Positions 50,105 through 60,797 of a stretch of 64,000 nt of DNA are shown one piece after another. This DNA is from Beverwykella pulmonaria. Its lineage: Eukaryota; Ascomycota; Dothideomycetes; Pleosporales; Melanommataceae. Each line of letters opens with the position of its first letter. The first letter of the stretch is position 1. The stretch covers positions 2,704,008 to 2,768,007 of the forward strand of contig BCHH01000003.1 of assembly GCA_001599595.1 (NCBI GenBank), read 5' to 3'. Below the pieces are notes generated by a model that worked only from the letters and a program-made list of their open reading frames with translations, ran no database searches and had not been told where the DNA came from. Made by a program: the position numbers and the translations under genes.

Positions 50105-50440
50105 TCAATCAGGAAGGATACCCTGAGAAACTTGCATGGCGTTGTATAGCAACAGCTCGGCGTCTGAAATGGATTGTAGTTTAGTTCTCCTCTCATAACA
50201 TCGTTTTGTTCCACGCATCGATATCACCGCCATTAAAGATTCAAGCGAGTACTTGGACGTAAATTTATATCCGAGCCATCTCCCCGAAGCATCTCCCGTT
50301 CCGCCACCAAAAGCTGACACTCACCATACCAGGGCATCAGTCATCACTTCTCTCCCCACCCAACCAATAATTAAAGGCGCCCAGAAACCATGCACAAAGC
50401 TTTCAATCACGTCAGGCACGTTAATCAAGGCTAGTGATCA
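50105..50440 (-). pseudogene. Small membrane protein remnant with one in-frame TGA
   Basis: The minus strand reads VPDVIESFVHGFWAPLIIGW, then VGREVMTDALVW, a TGA, and without frame change VSAFGGGTGDASGRWLGYKF, TSKYSLESLMAVISMRGTKR and on to a stop at 50105. Both halves look like authentic protein with a short hydrophobic segment, so a single nonsense change probably separates them. Alternatively the GTGAGT beside the TGA is a splice donor in a larger gene. No family recognised. Confidence 0.38.
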
Positions 50441-50621
50441 TCACATCACGCCATGTTTAGTGGTGCAGAGATGCTGGTGTTGACGTCACAATGAGGGAGG
50501 GCTCTAGATGTTAGAATTTGGTAAGGAGTTTCGTCGCGATATCGAGGACGAATATCGTACAAGTGGGAAGTGGTAGCTGCGGTAGAAGTATATATACACT
50601 CGTCGCATCAGAATAGTTGAA

Positions 50622-51454
50622 ATGTTCAAATCATTACCCACAATCTCCCGCCACCTAACCCATCTATCAAAACCACAACCCACCACTACACGAAACGTTG
50701 TTTTCCCCATCCAACGTATTTCCTCCTTCTCAACATTGCCTGCTCTCAACGCGGATCTCAAAGTCCAAACGTACAGAATGACAGGCAACACGAAGAACGC
50801 GCCACCCCCACACGCAATGGTGCATTTCAAAAACCTGCTAAGCAGTAAGAGGGAGTTTGGGGAATTTAGAACGGTCCTGCATACGGGACTGTATAGTCAA
50901 ATTGTCGCTATGGAGGTGCCCGTTGGTGGGGAGATTGGCGATGAGGTTAGTTTAACTGTTTTTAGTTGTGCGCACAGTACATGGGGTGAACTTGTTACGA
51001 AAAGAGATGGGAGATCTGAGTTATAAACACATAGAGTGTGTGGAGAGATTCTAACGTGTTTCAAGGTGCATCTCGTCGACCAAATCCTACTCTTCACCTC
51101 CGGGCAAGGCCTTGCGACTGTCGCAGGCAAAGACCAAGAAGTCGCTGCGGGCGACGTCGTCGTGGTACGTCCTTCCCTCCTCCTTTCCATTTCGACTTCC
51201 CCTTCCTCTGACCCATTTCTTCTCCTTAGGTACCAGCAGGAACACAGCATCAATTCGTTACTAAAGGAGACGCGCCACTCGAACTCATCACTGTGTACTC
51301 ACCCGCTGAACACGCAACCAACTCGAGACATAAAGACAAGGAGCAGGGGGATAGGGAGGAGGCGGCTGGGAGCGATGAGGCGCCCGCGTGGAGTAGGAGG
51401 AGTATGAAGGAGAATGAGGCGGAGGGGCTTGTGAAAGAAAGTGGGAAATATTAG
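50622..51454 (+). CDS. Cupin-domain protein with possible mitochondrial leader
   Basis: Three exons, 50622-50945, 51066-51164 and 51230-51454 (introns 120 and 65 bp), 215 residues. The first 48 residues are rich in Arg/Ser/Thr/Pro without acids and could be a mitochondrial presequence; an internal Met at residue 50 would give a cytosolic form. The cupin barrel follows: AMVHFKNLL, LYSQIVAMEVPVGGEIGDE joined to VHLVDQILLFTSGQGLATVA, and GDVVVVPAGTQHQFV. The metal-ligand set is partly visible (His in VHLVDQ, His in TQHQF), but the HxHxxxxE motif is not complete, so activity is uncertain. The C-terminal 50 residues are charged and disordered (RHKDKEQGDREEAAGSDEAP). Similar small cupins in bacteria and fungi are of unknown substrate. 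Confidence 0.78.
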
Positions 51455-53413
51455 CAGTAAAGTTGAGATCAAACTAAGTGTTGCGATAAGGGAAGACCGA
51501 GGAATGGAGGGGCGACGAAAAGAAGAGGCAGCTGTGTTGTGCTCAAACGGGACGTGAAAAGAAGAGAAGGATAACTACCATGAGAAGGTATATGTATGCA
51601 CACTCCGTAGAATCACGAAAGATGTGGCAGCTGCAGGAATTCTAAAAAGCCTATCTTCTTATTTAATGATCATGTGTTCATCTTCAGCTTCTGATAAGTG
51701 TTGCATCTCGACCCCATATATCCCGCTTTAGTGCAATCCCGATCTGATAAAGCTCTTATGGATGTAGGGTAACATTAGTTAAAGGCGAAAACTGAAGAGT
51801 GAGCTGTGAAGAAGGAGAGGGAAGTACGCTTGCTGGAACTAGGATACCTGAGGTATACTTATTTATAAGCACTTTGAGAAGTCAGACGTTTTTGGTGTGC
51901 AGAACTGCGTAGCATTGCAGGCTAGGATTGCGAGTAATAGAGCGCTGACAGTGAATACAAAGGGCGCTGCTCAGCTCTCTTTTTGTCCAATGAATAAAGG
52001 AATGACGTCGAATACCGAGATCCCAGCAGCGTCCTGTCGCTAGGTGTTCTCAGGCGGAATTATCGCGCCGATATCGCACGTGTCACATCTGGCATTTGAT
52101 ATATGATGATGTCGAAACAAAGGAAGCAGCCACCTAAGAAGAGAGGAGATGACCTCTTCGTCAAACTTTTAAATGTAGAAACATGCTCAGCAGCAACAAA
52201 AACCCCAGAAGGAGCCTCTCCACTACTTAACTTTGTAAAATGCGTAAGTGCAAATCTGTGGGGCCGCTACTGACCGTTTGCCCCATTTCTTCGCGTGCGC
52301 ACTCGTACGGAACGAATAGAGCAGACGCAGTGCCTACACGCGTTCGGAGTCGCGTTCACACCCGCAAATAGAAATCGCATGAACATTTAGGATGGTCTTG
52401 TTTCGAAACTTGGGCATCGAGCTGGCATGATCCCGATGAGGCAACTCTGTCCGCCGCTTGGCGCATCGACGTAAGTTAGTGTGGCGTTTGTTGCAGACGC
52501 CGAGTGACGAGAGACTGCATCTGCCGTGACGGCTGCGGACGTTGCGAGGGCGGAAAAAGCAGATGGGATGAGCGGAAGGTCGTAGCCGTAACGGGAGAGA
52601 TTTAAGCTGCTGCACTGTCAGGTAGAGGGTCGTATGTGCCAGATGGCACTGGACTCGGCTCCTAGTAGTAATCGAGAACACCAAGCGGTAACGGCCGCGT
52701 TCGTTCAGCTCGCTCGGCTCGTTCAGGCGCCTCGAACTCGGCCGGGCCCAGCGTTGGATGCATGTTGATGTTCGCCGAGCGCCGGCTGTTGGCGAAGTGC
52801 CCCTTGACGGCAGCGATCGAAGAGGCTGAGAGGGCAGAGCTCGCGCATATCACTCCCACCCTTGGGCCAGTCTAGAAGCAAGCAAATTGGCTGTGCCGAA
52901 TGACACAACCGACCGCGGAAGCGATGCCGTCTTCCTTTCTTCCTTGAGCGCCGCCCTGCTTTGCCCGACTAAATTATCTTCCCGCCCTCATCCACTTTGA
53001 CCCGCAAAGCCAGCCCGAGGCCCTTCATATCGTCACCAGTCCGCCATCTCCTGACAGTCTTTCGACTTGGCCACTACAAATTTCGTCTCTCCTCTCTTGC
53101 AATATACATTGCCGATCCCGTCCATCGTGTCGTCGTCGCGAGCTCTGTTACGCCTGTCATTCTTTTCGCGGTCGTCGCTTGCGTTGTTGTACCTGCACAA
53201 AGGTGAGTGCCCACCCAACCACCCCCACGATCTGATAAAATCCGCGCATTATCAGATGGGCGATTATCAGATTCGCGCTTCGCCTTCTCCGCGTTCCGTG
53301 GGCTTACACGAGCAACGACGGCAAAGAAGTTGCACCGCATGCACAGTCAATTAGACTGCGCTTCGAATTCCCTGACGCGAACCTGACTCAGATGTTGCTA
53401 ACCATGGCCCACA
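51455..53413. other. Long intergenic region without a supported gene
   Basis: About 2 kb. AT-moderate to 52.3 kb, then GC-rich. ORFs at 52334-52684 and 52662-52908 (minus) and 53067-53354 (plus) lack domains. The last 400 bases are pyrimidine-rich and probably form promoter and 5' leader of the reductase gene; a GTGAGT at 53202 could be the donor of a leader intron. Confidence 0.4.
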
Positions 53414-55508
53414 ATGGCAGGCTCACCGTCCTTTGTCGCATCTACAAAACCCCGCCTCCGCCGCACAACCCGTTTGCCACCACTCCTTATGGCTGCCCTC
53501 TCCACACGCAGCATGGCGGACATTCCTACCACCTCTACCTCCCATCCGGACGATCCGATCCCCTCTGAGCCCCGCAACCTCCCCCAGCTCACCCTCCAGC
53601 CAGCCCAGTCGCAGTCCCGCCGACACTCATTGCCCGAGCAGTCTTCACCGCGGTCGTCAGGCGAGTCGATGCTATGGAGCGGCCACAGTAGCGACTCTGA
53701 GGCACCCCTGACGCCCAACACAGAGTTTCAGCTCGATGAAATAGTAGACAAGCTCGAGGACCTGCCCGCCGCCGCCGTTTCCTTCACAGAACAGGGTGTT
53801 GCCCGCCCTCGACGCGCCTCCACCACACTCATCTCGGACAACCCAACAGACATCAGGAGGATACTGGGAGATGGCGAGACGGCCACGAAGCTGATCAGCC
53901 AGTGCTGCGGAGGAGGATGCTGCCTGTTGAAGACATTGGCCCCCGATACGTCGGCACCTCACTTCGTACCCGTCGCAATTCCAGACAACAGAGCCTTCAG
54001 GAGCTTGAACTTGCAAATCGGACCGCTTACCCTCGACAGCGAGCTGACCGACACTATTGAGCTGCCCCCAGTGAAAATATCGTTTGAGCCAATTACGACC
54101 ACCGAAGCCAAGCACGTCTCAGTAGTCCACATGGAGCCTCCGAAGTATGTGCAGCCACATCCTCCATACGAGGTCTACCCGGCCCCCCTCCATGGCGCAC
54201 GCGAATTGACTAAGCCTGGGGCCGAAAAGAGGACCTTCCACTTCGATCTCGACGTGACCGACTATCCCGATGAGGGAGGCGTGGACTTCAAAGTGGGAGG
54301 AGCCATTGGCATCTGCCCGCCTAACTCGACTGAGATCGTTGATGAGCTGTTCGACGTTCTCTGCATTCCCAAGTTTGTTCGAGACAAGCCAGTCACACTC
54401 AAGACTTCGAATGGCCGCTGGCCCACCATCTGGGGTGATGATCAGGCCCGCGAGCTGGTTACCACACGCCGTGAGCTCCTTACCTGGTGCGCCGACATCC
54501 AATCCCACCCACCCACCAAGCAGCTCCTCCGCGTCATGGCCGAATACGCGGACGCTCCTAATGAGAGAAAGATTCTCTTCTACCTCTCATCCGCCCAAGG
54601 CCAAGCCGCTTTCTGCGACCTCCGAACGACGTCCCATATCACGATTGCCCAACTCCTCTCTGCCTTCCCGTCCTCGAAGCCACCTCTACCTGCTCTTCTC
54701 TCCATTCTTAACCAATTGATGCCACGATTCTACTCCCTTTCCAATGACCCCCACGTCTCGTCGGCCCGCCCCGGCCTCCCCGGCGGCCGCCGCCTCATTG
54801 AATTGGCCGTCACCATCCACGAGACGCCCGATTGGCACACCGATGGTGGCAAGCGCACAGGCGTAGGCAGTGGCTTCATGGAGCGCATCGCCCACGCCTT
54901 CATCAATGCCGAGAGCGAAGGGATCGATCCCCGCACCATCCTGGACATCCGTGTGCCCATGTTTCGAGGGCTCATGTCTAACCCGCTATCCCGTCAATTC
55001 GGTGGCGAAGGCCCAATGGTACTCATTGGTGCAGGCGTTGGCATGGCACCGTTCCGGGGCTTCATATTGAACAGACTGAAGAATGCCAACTGTGCAAACA
55101 AGATCTGGCTCATTCAAGGTGTTCGCGATGCTATGCTCGACGAGATCTACTCCGGTGAGCTAGGAGACCACGAGGCGGAAATCAAGAAGGTAGTCCAAAG
55201 TCGAAAGTTCCGCGCTGGCCAGAACGAGGCCAAATATGTTCAAGATGAAGTCAAGGTTCAGGCTGATATCGTCTGGTTCGTTGTCAACGCTCTTGATGGA
55301 CGTATTTTTGTTTGCGGAAGCAGCAAGGGTATGGGCGAAGGCGTTGAGAAAGCACTTGTTGGCGTCGCTATGAAGAAAGGCAACCTCGGTGAGGAACAGG
55401 CCAAGGAGTTCTGGGCGAAGAAGAAGGAAGATGGGCAATATATTGCCGTAAGTGTCCTCCACACTTGGTTTATTTTCGCCTACTAACCACCTCCAGGAAA
55501 CTTGGTGA
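53414..55508 (+). CDS. P450-reductase-like FAD/NADPH oxidoreductase lacking the flavodoxin domain
   Basis: Two exons, 53414-55447 and 55497-55508 (49-bp intron; the second exon adds only Glu-Thr-Trp), 681 residues. Residues 1-150 are Ser/Pro-rich and disordered; the start could also be Met26 or Met34. A CCGGGCC motif occurs at 164-170. From about 235 the diflavin-reductase FAD domain follows: AEKRTFHFDLD, the connecting domain, and RFYSLSNDP (438-441 = R-x-Y-S, FAD binding). The NADPH part has GAGVGMAPFRGF (from 539) and a penultimate-to-C-terminal aromatic (ETW), which in this family stacks on FAD. There is no FMN-binding flavodoxin domain, so electrons must go directly from FAD to an unknown acceptor, perhaps via the cysteine motif. 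Spacing and end are family-like; the acceptor is unknown. Confidence 0.82.
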
Positions 55509-56597
55509 ATTCGTTCATTCAACCACAACTTCACTACCTCTTACTAGCACTTCCAAGAGGTCCTGACGGCTCTTTGTTTGCACATACAGCATTGTACCCA
55601 CAGTGGTCCCCTGGAGCTAACAAGAGGCTGTATGTAAATACTCTTACATTCTGGACCGCATACATACCCTTCATTATATTGTTTCCGACACATGTATTGG
55701 CGTTCAAAACAGGAATTAGACCACATGTTGCCCAAGCATACTGTTGACGAATGTTGGATTACGGTGTCGTTCATTCTTTCTTGCTGTCTTTGTACAAGCT
55801 TAATAGCATGGCGTTTAAGGGCATTGGGCGGCTGTTTTGGACATGAGAAAACCGAATACTGTTTCTGAAAACTGCAAATAGGTTCACACGGGATTGATAT
55901 GAGAAAAGGGGCGAGAGAGTAGAATCAGGACGCGAGAGAAAGTCCAAGACTGAAGATAACACAGAGCTGAGACGAATTCGAAGCAATGAAGCTCAGACAC
56001 AGATGAGCAATGAATATACAATTCACACATATCATTTATAAGCTTTCTTCCATGTTCTTCGTTATCTCTTTCCTATCCCTTTCGTATTCCTCACCCTCCT
56101 AATTTAGCGAGTTCTAATGTTTGACCACTCTAAATCTCTAACCTGTTCAGAAATTGTTCGGGGTAGCACAGCTTGGTAGTGGAGGAGTGCATTAAAGCTT
56201 CTTGGTGGAATAGAATTACCAACACAAATAGAAGAGCGATCCTCTACGACTTGGCGATGTTTATTTATGCTCACTCTGCCTTAGAGTCTAAGCTAATACT
56301 GTCCTAGCGGGCTGCTTAGTAGGTATAAACTCGACTTACCTTGCACAATCTAGCCAATCAGTACGCTCGCAGCTAACTGATGCAGTAAGTAGTTTGCGTT
56401 GGGGCTGAAAACAAGCATTCACGGATCGCAAACAGTAAAACACTGGTGGAGAAGGGTAGTTCTTTTGAGCGTGGCGGCTTTTGATCTTGGGGATAATAAG
56501 GTTGGGATGGGCCCACGATCGCTTTTGTGCATCCTTGCTCCCATTTACTTCACCATTGCCAGGGTCACGACTTCCCTCCCTCAACGGCCGACAAACC
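55509..56597. other. Intergenic, no gene supported
   Basis: 3' flank of the reductase gene and promoter of the first membrane-sensor gene. Minus-strand frames at 55544-55986 have no domain. Confidence 0.4.
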
Positions 56598-57628
56598 ATG
56601 CTCCGACCCTCCTTCCCCCTAGCACTATTTACCCTCGCAACAACCGTCTTCGCTACCTACTCCGACTTCCACTTCGCGACCAACAGCACTTCGTATCGTT
56701 GTCCATCCGGTGCGCAGTGCATAGCGCCTCAGGCTTGTGTCCTCGACGATGTGATTAATAAGTGGTATTGTTGTGCGCCCGGCGCAGAGGCGGTTTGTTG
56801 GGGCCCGAGTGCTGGGTTTTGCGAGCAGCCGTCAACGAATGAGGTTGCATGTCCGGCGGGGAATAGGAAGTATTGTTGTTTGAAGAATAGGTATGTGAGG
56901 GTAGGCGTAAGACAGAGCATGAGAAATAAGCACTGTGCCTGGGGAATGTGCCATGTTGTAGGCGAGGGATTTACTTGTGAAGATGAGCGCTAACTGAGAG
57001 GCATGTAGGGAAGAGTGCACACAGACTTTGAGTAAGTTTTCTATCTACTTTGCCCTCGATTGAGGGAGAAACTGATGCTTGAACAGACCAAATAAACATC
57101 TGCTGGGCCCGCAGCACCACAAACGCCCTCGCCAACCTCACCGTCGAGAAAATGAATGACACCTTCTCCTCTCTTTCCTCCGCCGCTCCATCCGCGACTT
57201 CTCTGGCCTTTGAGTTGGCTCAACTCTTCCCCTCGACTTCTAGCTCCGTCTCGAGCTCGATATCGACGTTCACAACAGCGATACCGAGCAGTAGTACTTC
57301 AGTCTCTTCGGCCGCAGCAGCGAGCTCGCCGACGAGTGAAGCATCTACATCGTCTTCGGGCGGGCTTTCCGGTGGCGCGACGGCGGGAACTGTTATTGCA
57401 GCCGTGGTAGGCGTTGCCGCGCTTGTTGCGGTTGCGTTCTTCTTTTGGCGAAGGGGGCGTGGTAGTATGACTGAAAAGCATGTCGCACCCACGGAGTTGG
57501 GAAGCGACGTATCCTCACAAGAGAAGTATTCCCCACCGGCCCAGGAGTTGCCTTCTAGTGCAAGGCCGGTCGAGTTGAGTGCGGGGATGGAGCCGGTCGA
57601 GTTGGGGAGAAGAGCGAGTTATAGATGA
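56598..57628 (+). CDS. Cysteine-rich single-pass surface protein, tandem paralogue 1
   Basis: Three exons, 56598-56890, 57009-57031 and 57087-57628 (introns 118 and 55 bp), 285 residues. A signal peptide (MLRPSFPLALFTLATTVFA) precedes an ectodomain with regular cysteines: YRCPSGAQCIAPQACV, KWYCCAPGAEAVCWG, KYCCLKN and, through a 23-nt micro-exon, REECTQT-LNQINICWARS. A helical ANLTVEKMNDTFSSLSSAAP segment and a Ser/Thr stalk lead to one TM helix (SGGATAGTVIAAVVGVAALV) with the stop-transfer FFWRRGRG and a 65-residue cytosolic tail. The exon structure was fixed by alignment to the paralogue at 58746. The layout is like fungal cell-wall stress sensors, but the Cys domain is not the WSC type. 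Ligand unknown. Confidence 0.78.
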
Positions 57629-58745
57629 AGGAGTGAGATGTAATTGCAGAACAAAGGAGGGTTGGCGGATGGGAGTGGAAGCAGTGGAATAGAAGGACGA
57701 AGGGAGATAACATGAAAAAGTATGGCGCATCATGCAAAATTCTTGGATGGCTTCTGGAAACTACATCAGCAACCTTCATTGAACAGTTATGTGGTATCTG
57801 GCAAACTGTTCGACGCAATGAAGTCAGATTAGCGGTACTATGACTCGGAAGTCTGTGTATACACTTCCATGATTATCCGGAAGACAAATGGATTGGAATA
57901 CTGAAGGTAATCATAACCATTATTGTCTTGCCTTTACAAGAGCGGACAGCGCGAGAAGATATAGAGATAGCAAACATAGTATAGTAATACTTGTTCACAC
58001 CGTCATTAACAACACATTGGTCTGAGGAACCTTGTCCCTAACACGGTCTTAATCGAAACAACTCTCACTAGACCACTGCTCGCAACGCTGCTGCAATGGT
58101 GTTCTCATTTTAGAAATATCAATATATTTGCTTCCATTGCGCTTACCCAGGGGTCAAATTGATTAGATTTTGGTAAAGCTAAGTGAGATGACGATAGTGG
58201 CGCTTTCGGACATAAATTAACGGGGGGCTAAGGCTCAAAATCTTTAGGGGCCAGCCTTAATCGATTGAACAGAAAGTAGTTTTGAATAATTGCTGAGAAG
58301 TCTCTTAAGACTATTATTCCGGATAAATTTCATGCTATCCAGTTACGCTCCGTCTCGTCAATGCACTGTGTAAGATTGGGAGGTAGGAAATGATGTTAGC
58401 GCAATCCTCTGATGCGAATTCTTGATCTCCAAGTCAGTCAAATTCAGCAAATGACATATTCTTCCCGACGCTCTCTTCAATAGCCTTGTATTATCCATTC
58501 CTACAACCAGTGGTACACTTGTAAGAACGAGACGACCGGATGTGATCAGCAGCGACTAACTGATTAATTGCTGCCCCAAGCTTTGACGAGAACTGCACGT
58601 CTCACTGCATCAAGATCCTTGTCATTTTGTTACAGATCCTCCGTGCCAAAAGGTTTGGCGCTGACATGTCAGAGGGGATACGGTTGGGGGTGGGTCCGTC
58701 GATCGCGCATCCCGTCTTCACTCTACCACGACACACATCAACACC
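57629..58745. other. Intergenic between tandem paralogues
   Basis: 1.1 kb, AT-rich, without supported gene. The spacer contains no obvious copy of the coding region, so the duplication is not very recent. Confidence 0.4.
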
Positions 58746-59721
58746 ATGGCGCGGCCAACCTCCCTCTCTTTCCTTATCTCTCTCCTCACAACCACAACCC
58801 TTGCGGCATACGACCAATTTTACTTCGCGACCAATGCGTCCGGTTACCACTGCCCGTCGAGCGGGTTCCAGTGTATCGCTCCACAAGCATGTGTCCATGA
58901 GAAGTTGCTAGATAAATGGTATTGCTGTGACCCGGGCGAGGGGTCGGTGTGCTGGGCTCCTGATGCTGGGTGTAATGGGACGCCGAGCGCGAATGAGATT
59001 GCGTGTGGTGGGGGTGATTACACGTTTTGCTGTTTGAAGGACAGGGAGGAGTGCACGCAGACAACAAGTGAGTTCTTCATTTCGCGATGAGACGAATTGA
59101 GGTGGTATAGGGAAATGGACTGACGAGTGATGGACAGACCAAATTAACATCTGCTGGGCAAGAGGCGTGGATAATGTGTTCGCGAATACAACAGAAGCGA
59201 AAATGAACGAGACGTACTCTTCCCTATCTTCGGCGTCGCCCAAGGCTACATCGCTGGTTTTCAACCTAGCGCAACTTTTTCCGTCGAGTTCTAGTTCTAG
59301 CGCCTCGTCTTCTGCTACTTCAACCTCTGCTGCGGCCTCCATGTCCGCATCTACCTCCGCGCCCACTACCTCCCCGACTTCCACCTCTGCACCGCCTGCC
59401 TCCAACGACTCAAGCGGTCTCTCTGGCGGTGCAACTGCCGGTATCGTAATAGCAGCTGTCGCGGGTCTGGCGATTATTGCCGCTGCAGCATTCTTCCTCT
59501 GGCGGAGAAAGAAGAGTCCAAAGAAAGGCGCCGAGTTGGACGGGAATCCGTATGCGAATGGGAATGGGGGATATGCAGCGGCGGGGATGAGACAGCAGGA
59601 GAAATACGCGCATGAAATGCCGCAGCCCATTGCGCCGCCCGTGGAATTGGATGCAAGAACCAACCCGGTGGAGTTGGGCGCGAGTAGACCATATGGGCAT
59701 GAAAATTCGCAGTTGCAGTAG
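58746..59721 (+). CDS. Cysteine-rich single-pass surface protein, tandem paralogue 2
   Basis: Two exons, 58746-59067 and 59138-59721 (70-bp intron), 301 residues. The signal peptide MARPTSLSFLISLLTTTTLA is followed by YHCPSSGFQCIAPQACVHEK, DKWYCCDPGEGSVCWAPDAG, FCCLKDREECTQTT-NQINICWARG and AKMNETYSSLSSASPKATSL, aligned throughout with paralogue 1. The Ser/Thr stalk is longer; the TM helix (SGGATAGIVIAAVAGLAIIA) ends in FLWRRKKSPKK. Both tails share QEKY ... PVEL repeats (PVELDAR, NPVELGA here; PVELSAG, EPVELGR in the paralogue), which suggests a conserved cytosolic interaction. The intron that splits the KNR|EE codon in paralogue 1 is absent here, while the next intron is shared. Confidence 0.8.
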
Positions 59722-60797
59722 AGTGCATTATATTTGGGAGGAGGAGGAGAGGAATGAAATGCTGGAGAGGGAAACGAACGGCCATGGTAAAAAAGGAAAG
59801 AAGGAACGAATCTTTAAGGGGATTAATGAAGGGATCCGAGCACCTGTGATATTTTTCCAGATCGCATCGTGGCTTCTGGAAGCCAGACCAACGTTTTATA
59901 ATTAACCTTCCAATGATATCCACCTCTTTATTGTACCAATACAACCCGGACTAGACCAAAGGAAAAAGCAAGTGCCTCACTCTGAGAAATACTCGATTCA
60001 ATTTTATTCTCTACTTCAGCAGGAGGCGCCTGATTACAACCGCTTCATGCCAACTTTAACCATGCGTGTTACTTGGGTTTCCACCACAATATCGAGATTT
60101 ACCGCTGCAGCAGCTCCTTGGATATATCGCACGTTCAGACCTAGTTCCCTAGCTTCCATGGCTATACTATGATCACGTGGCATTAAAAGAGCCAGCCGGA
60201 GGGTTCCTAATTAGTGGCTCAACGTCTCTTATGTGAAGCTTGCTTCGCGTCAGGATGAACACCGTTAACGCACGAGCAAGCGGTGACCCGACCGCAGGAT
60301 TCAGGATAGGTATCACGGAGCCCTATTTCGAAATTTCCAAGTTTACAAACACGAAATGAGAGCATTGCCAATAGTCGCGTTGCTGGCCTTGGACCAGCGG
60401 AAAGTATCAACGACGAACAGAAGCTTGTGAGCAGCGGCTAGAGTATGGGCGGCAGCTATATCAGTGAGGATTATTCGTCGCGCAACATGCTCCACTGGGC
60501 AGGCAGTCAAATCTTACCGTATCTCGAAATCACAGAAAATGACGGGAATGATACGCCTTTCCCGACAATACTGGCATCTACTGGTCATGTTAATGATGTA
60601 TTTGCCGAGTACGAGGCGAAGTCTGGTAAAGGGTGAATAAGGCAGGTAGAACAGAAGATTGGAACCGGAAAGAGCTCCCCTATGACGTGAGGTCACACTA
60701 CCGTAGCGGTGAAATGTACTAATTCAGAGAATAACGATTAGGGCAAAAAGATTAACCCAACGAGTGTCCTACACTATAAACGTTATTACCCTGCATC
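59722..60797. other. Intergenic with one weak small ORF
   Basis: Between convergent genes. At 60445-60636 (+) a 63-residue frame with ATG reads MGGSYISEDYSSRNMLHWAG then an acidic stretch; it is protein-like but has no family and no support beyond composition. The rest shows nothing. Confidence 0.35.
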
